Below are positions 31,799-38,682 of a stretch of 40,286 bases of DNA, piece after piece; positions within the stretch are counted from its first letter, which is position 1, and every line of letters begins with the position of its first letter. A program made the translations under genes and the position numbers. This stretch comes from Lachnospiraceae bacterium (GTDB lineage: Bacteria; Bacillota; Clostridia; Lachnospirales; Lachnospiraceae), in assembly GCA_017405805.1 (NCBI GenBank), contig JAFQZU010000030.1:1-40286 (forward strand). The letters are read 5' to 3'. Below the pieces are notes generated by a model. The model saw only the letters and a list, made by a program, of their open reading frames with translations, was not told the DNA's origin and ran no database searches.

Positions 31799-33166
31799 AT
31801 GCAATCTCAATATATTATAGCTGTAAACATTATTTTTGAATGGCTGTTTTTGTCGATCTCTCTGTTCACGATCTCAGCCAAGCTGGAGTGGAAGAAGAGA
31901 TGGCTGTCCTTTATACCGGGATTCCGCATCTATTGCCTGGGGGATTCGGTAGGGCTCAGCAGAGAAGGCGCGTACTGCGGGATCATGGATTTTCTCTTTG
32001 TCTATTCCGCCATTACAAACTATGCGGTCCAGGGGAAAGAAGAGATCAGAACACTCGCTTCTCTGATCCATCTGCTCCTGTATATCTTTCTGTTCATCTA
32101 CCGGCTTAGGATCTACATGCAGATCCTGAAGCTGTTTGGTCTGGATAAAAAATGGATCATTATCTGGCTGGTCGCAGACTGGCTTCCGCTTCTGATCATC
32201 GGACTCGATAAAAAGTACCAGCCGCGGAGAGAGCGGATCATGGAGAATGCAGGGGAAAATGGTGTTGACACCGGAAGGGAGCCCGAAAAGCTGCCTGCGT
32301 CTTTGAACGAATCCGTGCCTGTGACCGACGAAGGCCTGAGCATTCATCTTAAGGAGCGCACGGTGACGGACTTCGGGAAGAAGCACACGCTCTTAAAGGA
32401 CGTCGCACTCAATATTCCTCCCAAATCCCTTGTTCTTCTTCTCGGCGGATCCGGTGCCGGCAAGACAACGCTGATCAATGCGGTGATCGGTTATGAAAAA
32501 GCGGACGCAAAAGTGTTTCTAAATGGCGTAGATGTCTATGAGGACTATGACAGTGTCAAGCACAGGATCGGATTTGTTCCGCAGAAAAACCTGATCAGAG
32601 GAAATGACACCGTGATCAATACAGTGGGGGATGCTGCCCGGATGCGCCTTCCAACCTCCGTCACGAACGGGGAACGGGGAAAGATCGTCAAAGAAGACAT
32701 GGACCTTCTGGGGCTGACCTCCGGCCAGGACGGCCTGGTGTCCAAGAAGTCGGGCGGACAGCTGCGGAGGATCTGCATTGCCATGGAACTGGTCACGGAT
32801 CCGGCACTGTTCATCCTGGATGAGCCTGACTCCGGTTTGGACGGCGTGATCTCCAGGGAGATCTTTACGAAACTCCGGCAGATCGCCGATGAGGACAGGA
32901 TCGTGATCGTTATCACGCACACCCCCGACCGGGTGATCGATCTGTTTGACAAAGTCATTGTACTGGCCAAGGATTCCGACAAGACAGGGCGTCTGGCTTT
33001 CTACGGAACGCCCCGGGAGGCGAAGGAGTTCTTTGGAAAAGACAGCATGGAGCAGATCGTTATGAGTATTAACAGCAAAGAGGAAGGCGGAGAAGGACGG
33101 GCTGATGAGCTGGTAGAAAAATACAGAGCCCTTGCCGCATCGCAGAAAGGAGGGAAGGCGTCATGA
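31799..33166 (+). CDS. ABC transporter ATPase with N-terminal membrane domain
   Basis: A 455-residue fusion. The first ~140 residues form four or so helices with a WLSFIPGFRIYCLGDSVG pattern like the DUF5684 (signal-peptidase-like) membrane segment. The second half is an ABCG/White-like ATPase: Walker A GGSGAGKTT (216-224), Q-loop FVPQKN, signature SGGQLRR, Walker B LFILDEPDSGLD and switch IVITHTPDRV. ATG 31799 is preferred because GGAGGA (31789-31794) overlaps GTG 31787. It overlaps the permease gene by 4 nt (ATGA), so the two are translated together. This looks like an exporter. The substrate is unknown. Confidence 0.88.
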   Translation: MQSQYIIAVNIIFEWLFLSISLFTISAKLEWKKRWLSFIPGFRIYCLGDSVGLSREGAYCGIMDFLFVYSAITNYAVQGKEEIRTLASLIHLLLYIFLFIYRLRIYMQILKLFGLDKKWIIIWLVADWLPLLIIGLDKKYQPRRERIMENAGENGVDTGREPEKLPASLNESVPVTDEGLSIHLKERTVTDFGKKHTLLKDVALNIPPKSLVLLLGGSGAGKTTLINAVIGYEKADAKVFLNGVDVYEDYDSVKHRIGFVPQKNLIRGNDTVINTVGDAARMRLPTSVTNGERGKIVKEDMDLLGLTSGQDGLVSKKSGGQLRRICIAMELVTDPALFILDEPDSGLDGVISREIFTKLRQIADEDRIVIVITHTPDRVIDLFDKVIVLAKDSDKTGRLAFYGTPREAKEFFGKDSMEQIVMSINSKEEGGEGRADELVEKYRALAASQKGGKAS

Positions 33167-34113
33167 CAGGAACTGCAACTGAAAAACTGAATTATACCGG
33201 GCGCCTTGCACAGTTTGGAATCACTTTCCGGAAATTCCTCAGAATGTTTGTCTATCAGAGTGACTGGATCGTCCTTCCGATCGGCGCAGTGATTGCCGCG
33301 CTGGTGACTTTTGTCGTGGGATCCAACATGTTCGTGACGCAGGAGGGGACAACGATGGGTACCTTTGCCCTGACCTGTGTCTGTGTCTGGAACGGCTTCT
33401 TCAACTCTATCCAGGTCGTATGTCGGGAACGGGATATCGTAAAAAAAGAGCATCGCGCAGGCATGTACCTCTCATCCTATATTCTGGCGCATATTGTCTA
33501 TCAGCTGATCCTGTGCCTGCTGCAGACATTGATCACATTACTCATCTGCGGCATTGCGGGCGTTAAATTTCCCGGGCAGGGAATCATCACGCCCTGGGGG
33601 ATTGTCGATATGGGCATAACCATATTGCTCGTCACTTATGCGGCAGACGTCATGGCGCTCATGGTCTCATGTATCGTCAAAACCACGACCGCAGCCATGA
33701 CGGTGATGCCCTTTCTGCTGATTTACCAGCTGATTTTCTCAGGAAGCTTTTTTGATCTGGGCGCCGCGGATCCTATCAAACTGACCACTATATCCCATTG
33801 GGGGACTGACTGCCTGTGCGCCATTGGCCGTTACAATGAACTGCCCATGGTGACACTGTGGAATACCCTGGTCCAGTTCAAGGACGCAGAGCTGTTCGGT
33901 GAAAAGCCCCTGCTGTATATTCTGCAGAATGTGGAAAAAAACGGCATGCTCAATGACTTTCTACTCTGGTCGGGCCAAAACAGGATGAATCCGGCCTATG
34001 CAAGCACACCGGAGAATGTGCTGACGGCATGGGGCGCGATACTCCTCATGGTCGTTGTTTTTGCCGTTGTCGCGGTCATCACGCTGAAGTTGATCGATAA
34101 AGATCAGAGATAA
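33163..34113 (+). CDS. ABC-2 type transporter permease
   Basis: A 316-residue membrane protein with about six helices (near 37-58, 65-85, 110-135, 147-172, 180-200, 283-305). The pattern of a cytoplasmic N-terminus, CRERDIVKKEHRAGMYLSSYILAH (connecting/elbow helix) and a late helix ending KLIDKDQR is typical of ABC-2/ABCG permeases. It starts within the stop of the ATPase gene (4-nt overlap), so they form one complex. A lipoprotein gene follows after 27 nt. Likely role: efflux of a lipid, peptide or drug. Confidence 0.85.
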   Translation: MTGTATEKLNYTGRLAQFGITFRKFLRMFVYQSDWIVLPIGAVIAALVTFVVGSNMFVTQEGTTMGTFALTCVCVWNGFFNSIQVVCRERDIVKKEHRAGMYLSSYILAHIVYQLILCLLQTLITLLICGIAGVKFPGQGIITPWGIVDMGITILLVTYAADVMALMVSCIVKTTTAAMTVMPFLLIYQLIFSGSFFDLGAADPIKLTTISHWGTDCLCAIGRYNELPMVTLWNTLVQFKDAELFGEKPLLYILQNVEKNGMLNDFLLWSGQNRMNPAYASTPENVLTAWGAILLMVVVFAVVAVITLKLIDKDQR

Positions 34114-34140
34114 CGAAAATGCGTCTGTAAGGAGAAAATC

Positions 34141-35028
34141 GTGAAATATAAAAAGGGCCCCGGCCTGCTGCCGGTATTGTGTATTGTTCTCGTCCTGCTG
34201 TGCGGATGCGGCGCAGCTGAGCCTGCTTTCAAATATGAGCTGAAGGAAGTTCATCCCGTTGCGGGCAGACAGGGCATTTGTACGGAAGGGGGATATTATT
34301 GGGTAAGCGGTTCCAAGACGCTGTCAAAATATGACAGCAGCTGGAACCTTGTCGCCGAAAATACGAACCCCTTTGAAGGGTATACATTGGAAGTCAACCA
34401 TATCGGTGACATCGATGTGTACAACAACGAGCTGTATCTCGGCGTAGAGTACTTTATGGACGGCGAAGGGCATAATATACAGGTCGCAGTATACGACGGC
34501 GACACGCTGAAGCTTAAGAGGGTCTTTCCTTTCCGCCCTGACACAGGTCAGCTGGAATGCAGCGGAATCGCAGTTGACGCCGATTCCCGGACAGTATATA
34601 TGACATCATGGATCGATGACGAATCCAGTGAATCTCTCTATATGTATGATCTTGACACAGGGGAATACAAGGGAAACCTGAAGATGCAGCCGGCGCCGAA
34701 ATGGCTGCAGGGCGTTGCCTATTACGACGGGAGCCTGTACGTGACCAGTGATGACGGCGATGCCGACGATAATGCGCCGGACCATATGTACAGGATCGAT
34801 GTGGCAAAGGATAAAAAAACCGGAGACGTCGTTCTGGAAAAAGCATTCGATGATGTGATACGGCAGGGAGAGATCGAAGGCCTGACCTTTGACAAAGAGC
34901 GCGGGCAGCTCCTCCTTCTGTATAACAGAGGAGCGAAAATCATTGCCGGAATGCCGTCCGGCTTTTATGAGGGCTACACAGAAGAAATTCATGAAGTGTT
35001 TGTTTATGACATTGTTGGAAGTAAGTGA
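34141..35028 (+). CDS. Beta-propeller-like lipoprotein
   Basis: A 295-residue lipoprotein. The signal peptide LLPVLCIVLVLLCGC ends in a lipobox (Leu20-Cys21-Gly22-Cys23), so Cys23 should be lipidated and the protein tethered outside the membrane. The mature part has repeated four-strand elements (ISxxDVYNNELYLGVEY, IAVDADSRTVYMTSW, VAYYDGSLYVTSDD, LTFDKERGQLLLLY) typical of a beta-propeller similar to SdiA-regulated or YncE-like proteins. GTG 34141 has AAGGAG 7 nt upstream. It is the third gene of the ABC-exporter operon and may gather or present the transported compound. A terminator-bearing repeat begins 143 nt later. Confidence 0.82.
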   Translation: MKYKKGPGLLPVLCIVLVLLCGCGAAEPAFKYELKEVHPVAGRQGICTEGGYYWVSGSKTLSKYDSSWNLVAENTNPFEGYTLEVNHIGDIDVYNNELYLGVEYFMDGEGHNIQVAVYDGDTLKLKRVFPFRPDTGQLECSGIAVDADSRTVYMTSWIDDESSESLYMYDLDTGEYKGNLKMQPAPKWLQGVAYYDGSLYVTSDDGDADDNAPDHMYRIDVAKDKKTGDVVLEKAFDDVIRQGEIEGLTFDKERGQLLLLYNRGAKIIAGMPSGFYEGYTEEIHEVFVYDIVGSK

Positions 35029-35098
35029 ATGTGTGGCAACTGATTATATGTGATAGGTGAAGCCGCTCTGCTCATTCCTTCGCGTGAGTGCCGCGTAC

Positions 35099-35143
35099 TC
35101 TTTTACCAGGGGCGGAAAATGGAGTATCGTAAAACAATAGTTG
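35099..35143. repeat. Degenerate direct repeat, copy A
   Basis: The segment around TTTTACCAGGGGCGGAAAAT with GGAGTATCGTAAAACAATAGT recurs at 35488-35532 in the same orientation with a handful of substitutions. The two copies flank the 35171-35375 repeat. Confidence 0.55.
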
Positions 35144-35170
35144 GGCTCGCTTCGGCCGCCTGCACTTAGA

Positions 35171-35375
35171 GTTTGGGCTGGATCAGGTTAAATAACAGGA
35201 AAAGTGCCAATGAAAATCGTCTCAAGCCGATTATGATTTGGCACTTTCTTCTTTTTTATACTTGATTTGGCCCAATTATGGCAAATATATCAATTTTACG
35301 ATAACTATTATTTGCTTTGTCATTTTCCATTTTGGCACTCTGATGCAAAAACCTACCTTTTCAGCCCAAATGAAG
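35171..35375 (+). repeat. Dispersed ~204-bp repeat, copy 1 (plus orientation)
   Basis: Starts GTTTGGGCTGGATCAGG and ends near TCAGCCCAAATGAA. A second copy lies inverted at 36243-36446. Over 135 nt compared by hand they differ at about 20 positions with no gaps. Both carry the same hairpin and T tract near their start, so each would end transcription of the operon on its left in its own orientation: copy 1 follows the ABC-lipoprotein operon. No transposase or obvious terminal inverted repeat is present. Confidence 0.85.
35201..35257 (+). terminator. Terminator hairpin within repeat copy 1
   Basis: AAAGTGCCAA (35201-35210) pairs with TTGGCACTTT (35238-35247); inside it AATCG pairs with CGATT. 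CTTCTTTTTT follows. It should end the ABC-lipoprotein transcript. Confidence 0.75.
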
Positions 35376-35487
35376 AAAATCAAAGGTTCAAGCCGCCAAA
35401 AACCAACCGCCAAACCGCCAAAAACAAGCCGGCCAAGCCACCCGTCACTTCCCCGGCCCAATCGCCGCACCGCGCACCACAGTCTTT

Positions 35488-35532
35488 CTTTTACTAGGGG
35501 CGAAAAAGGAGTATCATGAAACAGATAGTGAA
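35488..35532. repeat. Degenerate direct repeat, copy B
   Basis: Matches copy A at 35099-35143 (TTTTACTAGGGGCGAAAAAG, then GGAGTATCATGAAACAGATAGT). Confidence 0.55.
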
Positions 35533-35644
35533 ACTCCTTATGAGAGAGTTTCGCAGGGACATCCCACCATTTTAGCTTACTTCTGTCAGGAAGCAGTTCG
35601 CAGAACCGCCAACAGAGGAAAGAGAAACAGCAGAGGATGCTCAT

Positions 35645-36124
35645 ATGACCAAACAGGAGACATACGAATATCTGACAGCACACGGCGTTGATTATGAAGT
35701 AACCGAACATCCTGCAGTGTTCAATATGGCTGAAGTTGCCAGGATCCAGCTCCCGCATCCGGAAGCCGATGCAAAAAACCTGTTTGTCAGGGATGACAAG
35801 AAACGTCACTACTACATGATCACCGTGCAGGGCGACAAAAGGGTAGATTTAAAGCAGTTCCGGAAAAAGCATGGATTGCGAAATCTTTCTTTTGCTTCTG
35901 CCGATGATCTTATGTCGATCATGGGGTTGATACCCGGTGCGGTTACTCCGTTGGGCTTACTGAACGATCGGGAAAGAAGAGTGGAACTTTACCTGGATGC
36001 CGCTTTCTCTGAATGCATCGGCGTCCATCCCAATGATAATACGGCAACTGTATGGATGAAGACAAAAGATCTGATCAACTTAATAACAGAACACGGAAAC
36101 AGGGTATGTGTCGTTGAAATCTGA
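35645..36124 (+). CDS. YbaK/ProX-type prolyl-tRNA editing domain protein
   Basis: A 159-residue free-standing editing domain that hydrolyses mischarged tRNA-Pro (typically Ala-tRNA-Pro, PrdX/ProX type). Family features: TKQETYEYLTAHGVDYEVTEHPAVFNMAEV at the N-terminus, KNLFVRDDKKRHYYMITVQGDKRVDLK with the conserved Lys-Asn near the start of the core, LMSIMGLIPGAVTPLGLLND with the GxxPGxVTP loop that forms the substrate pocket, and VGVHPN-like IGVHPNDNTATVWM. Length fits the family. GAGGATGC precedes the ATG. It is isolated between repeat elements and has its own terminator. Confidence 0.92.
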   Translation: MTKQETYEYLTAHGVDYEVTEHPAVFNMAEVARIQLPHPEADAKNLFVRDDKKRHYYMITVQGDKRVDLKQFRKKHGLRNLSFASADDLMSIMGLIPGAVTPLGLLNDRERRVELYLDAAFSECIGVHPNDNTATVWMKTKDLINLITEHGNRVCVVEI

Positions 36125-36148
36125 TAATCCTGGCTGTAAATAAAGTCA

Positions 36149-36187
36149 AACCCCCCGAAGCGCAGCGCTCCGGGGGGGGGTGTTTTG
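36149..36187 (+). terminator. Terminator after the editing-domain gene
   Basis: CCCCCCGAAGCG (36151-36162) pairs with CGCTCCGGGGGG (36166-36177) with one internal mismatch, followed by GTGTTTT. Very G-C-rich stem. Confidence 0.75.
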
Positions 36188-36242
36188 ATTGATGCAGTTC
36201 ATGGAATCAATGTTTCCTTGATTAACTTCATTTGGGATTAAT

Positions 36243-36446
36243 TTCATTTGGGCTGAAAGGGTGAGGTTTCGCATCAGAGTGCCAAAATGGAAAACGTCAA
36301 AAAGAATAATTGTTATCATAAAATTGATATTTAGGCCCGATTTGGGCCAAAGCAAGTATAAAAAAGAAGAAAGTGCCAAAAGATAATCGGCTTGAGACGA
36401 TTTTGATTGGCACTTTTCTTGGTTTTTAGCCTGATTTAGCCCAAAC
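36243..36446 (-). repeat. Dispersed ~204-bp repeat, copy 2 (minus orientation)
   Basis: Inverted relative to copy 1 at 35171-35375 and about 85% identical where compared. On the minus strand it starts 58 nt after the stop of the YgjV-like gene, so as with copy 1 its hairpin lies just downstream of an operon read in the same direction. Together the two copies flank the editing-domain gene. Confidence 0.85.
36359..36416 (-). terminator. Terminator hairpin within repeat copy 2
   Basis: On the minus strand AAAGTGCCAA (36416-36407) pairs with TTGGCACTTT (36379-36370) and is followed by CTTCTTTTTTAT. It should end the membrane-Xre-YgjV operon. Confidence 0.75.
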
Positions 36447-36492
36447 CGCAGGATCAGGCGAGCAAGAAGGCCGTAAACCGCAGGATCAGGCG
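36443..36492. repeat. 18-bp direct repeat
   Basis: AAACCGCAGGATCAGGCG occurs at 36443-36460 and again, identical, at 36475-36492, separated by 14 nt. It lies at the outer edge of repeat copy 2. Confidence 0.8.
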
Positions 36493-36503
36493 TCCGGCTC
36501 GGC

Positions 36504-36995
36504 TCAAATCTTTTTCATTCTGATCAAAGAGACGATTGCCAGCACTCCCGATACAAAATCCACCACTGCCGAAACCAGATCCAGTATGAACACGTCGTAC
36601 ACGGTAAAAAGAAACTGATTCACGATCATGTTCAGCTTAATGGCCGGGATCCTCCGCGCGAAGTAACATCCCGCCGTATAAATCATGGTGGCCGCCACCG
36701 GGATCAGTCCCACTGCGCCCCTGTTGTTGCCGGCGATCCCCAGAATGGGCAGCACTACGAAAAAAGCCGCGCAGACCTTTCCGCTAAAACGTCCGTACGC
36801 GATCATCGTGTTGCGCATGGCGCAAAGAATAAAGGTGATCGTGCCGCTCATGGACGCAAAAAAAACATTAGCAGCCGCCAGCAGCAGGCACTGGGCTGCC
36901 TGATAGAGATAGATGCGCTTATGGTCCCTGCTCCAGCAGGAGGCGGCAGTAAAGCAGGCCGCCGCCAGGGACAGCATATTTCCAGCTAAAATCAT
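36504..36995 (-). CDS. YgjV-family inner membrane protein
   Basis: A 163-residue protein with about five helices. The order LAGNMLSLAAACFTAASCWSRDHKRIYLYQAAQC, then a RNTMIAYGRF loop and the NNRGAVGLIPVAATMIYTAGCYF segment, resembles the uncharacterised YgjV/Imp family (PF10688). ATG 36995 has GAGGGAAGA 9 nt upstream; the longer open frame to 37172 overlaps the regulator gene and has no such site. It is the last gene of a minus-strand operon with an Xre regulator and another membrane protein, and its transcript should end in the repeat hairpin at 36359-36416. Function unknown. Confidence 0.72.
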   Translation of the reverse strand: MILAGNMLSLAAACFTAASCWSRDHKRIYLYQAAQCLLLAAANVFFASMSGTITFILCAMRNTMIAYGRFSGKVCAAFFVVLPILGIAGNNRGAVGLIPVAATMIYTAGCYFARRIPAIKLNMIVNQFLFTVYDVFILDLVSAVVDFVSGVLAIVSLIRMKKI

Positions 36996-37032
36996 TAAAG
37001 ATTCTTCCCTCGCATTAGTTGTATCCGGTTGA

Positions 37033-37230
37033 TCAGTCCTCTGCCCAGAAAAGCTCATCAAGTGTCTTCCCCAGGACCTTGCATATTTTAATGCACAGAT
37101 TGATCGTCGGATTGTAATCGCCTTTCTCGATCGCACTGATCGTCTGCCTGGATACTCCGACCGCTTCGGCAAGATCTGCCTGAGACAGGTCCATTCCTGC
37201 CCGTGCCGCTTTCAACTTGAGATTCTTCAT
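37033..37230 (-). CDS. Xre-family helix-turn-helix regulator
   Basis: A 65-residue single-domain DNA-binding protein: MKNLKLKAARAGMDLSQADLAEAVGVSRQTISAIEKGDYNPTINLCIKICKVLGKTLDELF. The Cro/C1-type helix-turn-helix is formed by QADLAEAVGVSRQTISAIEKG. It belongs to the compact group closely linked to small membrane proteins in Firmicutes. Its start codon overlaps the stop of the upstream membrane-protein gene (ATGA), so both are translated together. It may control its own operon; an inverted repeat AGACAC/GTGTCT in the leader (37802-37819) is a candidate operator. Confidence 0.93.
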   Translation of the reverse strand: MKNLKLKAARAGMDLSQADLAEAVGVSRQTISAIEKGDYNPTINLCIKICKVLGKTLDELFWAED

Positions 37231-37751
37231 GCCTCTTCCTCCCGGTCAGCCGCTTTCCTGACAAGGCCGACGATGCCGATCACCGCAAACATCAGGCCGC
37301 AAAGCAGATTGACCATAGGCGACTGAAACTTGCCATCCACAATAAGCTCGCCCGACTTCCAAGCCATGAATGCACCGGCAATATTGAGAACTGAAATGAC
37401 TGCCATGAGGATGATGTACCGCGGAAGATTTGTATTCTGCCCGATATAGGCTCCCTTCCAAATGCAATACGAAGCCTGCACCGTGACGCCGACAAATATC
37501 ACGAAGAAATGAACCACATACGGCTCCGCCGGCAGCTCCATCCCCATCGTCAGCACGCAGAGCACAGCTTCAAGGATCAGCACTGTGTAAAAAGCATACT
37601 TATATCCTTCACCGCGGATCAGCTTCTGCATCTCATCATATTCCGTATACAGCTTTTTGTTCCGGTGCACATAGCGAAAAACAAAAACTGCGACGATCAA
37701 ACCTATGATTATTCCGGTCATTCCCCCGATTATACGAGCACTGTTGAACAT
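37227..37751 (-). CDS. Four-helix membrane protein partnered with Xre regulator
   Basis: A 174-residue protein with a helix near 8-28, a cytoplasmic loop (RYVHRNKKLYTEYDEMQKLIRGEGYK), then helices near 52-72, 80-100, 112-130 and 143-163. The pattern LYTEYDEMQKLIRGEGYKYAF is typical of small membrane proteins encoded immediately before Xre regulators in clostridia. The ATG at 37751 follows TAGGAGGC. It is the first gene of a three-gene operon behind a good promoter and overlaps the regulator gene by 4 nt. Its activity is unknown; it may sense or be controlled by the regulator. Confidence 0.75.
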   Translation of the reverse strand: MFNSARIIGGMTGIIIGLIVAVFVFRYVHRNKKLYTEYDEMQKLIRGEGYKYAFYTVLILEAVLCVLTMGMELPAEPYVVHFFVIFVGVTVQASYCIWKGAYIGQNTNLPRYIILMAVISVLNIAGAFMAWKSGELIVDGKFQSPMVNLLCGLMFAVIGIVGLVRKAADREEEA

Positions 37752-37831
37752 ATCCGCCTCCTACTGTAATCTGATCTTTTATAATCTGATCTTTCTGCAA
37801 CAGACACGGTTAAGTGTCTTCCGTTATGGAT

Positions 37832-37860
37832 ATAGTACATCTGCAGTAGCGATATGTCAA
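37832..37860 (-). promoter_or_regulatory. Promoter of the membrane-Xre-YgjV operon
   Basis: On the minus strand a perfect TTGACA (37860-37855), 17-nt spacer and TACTAT (37837-37832). An inverted repeat AGACAC-6-GTGTCT (37819-37802) lies just downstream, where a repressor could act. Confidence 0.65.
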
Positions 37861-37910
37861 CTATATTTTACATTTATCTACTCAGAAAAGCAGATTGCTT
37901 ATCTGATTGA

Positions 37911-38243
37911 TTATCTGCGGTTTTCGTTACCCCAGTCGCATAGTTTATCCAGAACCTTCACAAGTGAATGTCCTCGATCGGTCAGGGAGTATTCAACTTT
38001 GGGAGGAATCTGAGGATAAACATTGCGGACTATGAGATCATCTGCTTCAAGTTCTTTCAGGTTCTGACTGAGGGTTTTGTCGGCAATCTTTTTCAAATAG
38101 CGTTGCATTTCATTAAAACGGACGGGTTCATACTCCATAAGGCAGTAGAGGATGATGGGCTTATATTTGCCTGCGATCAGTGACAGCGTGTAGCTGTATC
38201 CCGTGGAATTGAAATCAGCTTCTTCAATCTTTTGTTTTTCCAT
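37911..38243 (-). CDS. HxlR-family transcriptional regulator
   Basis: A 110-residue winged-helix regulator. Family features are the N-terminal YSLIAGKYKPIILYCLME-type helix (here LSLIAGKYKPIILYCLM), FNEMQRYLKKIADKTLSQNLKELEADDLIVRNVYPQIPPKVEYSLTDRGHSL, covering recognition helix and wing. HxlR proteins respond to redox or aromatic stress and usually control a neighbouring divergent reductase. The start is ATG 38243, 2-3 nt after GGAGGT, which is tight. It is divergent from the flavoprotein remnant and flavin reductase genes, and the region between holds overlapping promoters and a palindrome. Confidence 0.93.
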   Translation of the reverse strand: MEKQKIEEADFNSTGYSYTLSLIAGKYKPIILYCLMEYEPVRFNEMQRYLKKIADKTLSQNLKELEADDLIVRNVYPQIPPKVEYSLTDRGHSLVKVLDKLCDWGNENRR

Positions 38244-38257
38244 TACTTACCTCCAAG

Positions 38258-38336
38258 TAAGTACCTAACGTAAAAGTTGGTACTTGCATTGCTATTTGGT
38301 ATTTGTATAATGTACGTTGAAAAGACTGAAAAGTCA
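38258..38336. promoter_or_regulatory. Overlapping divergent promoters with candidate HxlR operator
   Basis: Rightward promoter: TTGCAT (38283-38288), 16-nt spacer, TATAAT (38305-38310). Leftward promoter for hxlR: TTGACT (38336-38331), 17-nt spacer, TACATT (38313-38308). A near-palindrome AAGTACCTAAC (38258-38268) / GTTGGTACTT (38275-38284) overlaps the rightward -35 and lies in the hxlR leader, where binding could repress both directions. Confidence 0.6.
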
Positions 38337-38348
38337 ATCGATCCATAG

Positions 38349-38666
38349 GAGGGTGCTGGAGCGGCGGCAAAGATCCCGAACACCCATGTTCCCAAAGAGA
38401 TGACATGGAGCAATGCATTTGACCGTTTATTTGCGATTGCGGAGTGCGATCAGAACTATCGTAATCCTAAGAAACAGACGGCCCTCATCATGGCAGCGGA
38501 AGGTGCTGGTTTTGAAGAGAGTGAACACTGGTATGATCACCTGGAGAAGCATATCGGATGGAAAAGCATTGGGAAAATCCTCTGCGGCTGCGTGACACAG
38601 CCGGGGGATACTGATGGCAAAAAAGAACTTCAGGATGCATATAAACTCGGAAGATCAATTCAGTAA
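38349..38666 (+). pseudogene. Truncated NAD(P)H-dependent FMN-reductase/flavodoxin-like gene (C-terminal half)
   Basis: The open frame from 38349 (first ATG 38400, 88 residues from there) encodes FDRLFAIAEC, then KKQTALIMAAEG, and ends with GWKSIGKILCGCVTQPGDTDG and AYKLGRSIQ. This matches only the C-terminal half of flavodoxin-fold NAD(P)H oxidoreductases. The N-terminal ~90 residues with the FMN phosphate-binding loop are missing, and a stop lies in frame at 38346. The promoter and HxlR operator are still intact directly upstream, so a deletion joining promoter to gene middle is the simplest reading. It may still be transcribed with the flavin reductase gene. It could alternatively be a genuine short protein. 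Confidence 0.55.
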
Positions 38667-38682
38667 ACGAAAGGCGGAAAGA

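Larger units (their letters stand above)
35029..35644. other. Gene-free 616-bp interval made of repeats
   Basis: Holds a degenerate direct repeat (35099-35143 and 35488-35532), the 35171-35375 repeat copy with its terminator hairpin, and a C/A-rich stretch (about 35395-35475). Open frames across it lack ribosome binding sites, and the one shared with the second repeat copy shows no sign of protein-level selection. No gene is called. Confidence 0.6.
36125..36503. other. Gene-free 379-bp interval with terminator and repeats
   Basis: Contains the terminator of the editing-domain gene (36149-36187), the inverted repeat copy 2 (36243-36446) and an 18-bp direct repeat (36443-36492). A second TTCATTTGGG (36228-36237) precedes copy 2. 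No gene is called. Confidence 0.6.

Noticed and set aside
35238-35519. Possible small protein MALSSFLYL... in repeat copy 1 (and its twin in copy 2)
   Set aside because: No ribosome binding site, start inside the terminator stem, and differences between the copies are mostly amino-acid-changing, so no protein selection is seen.
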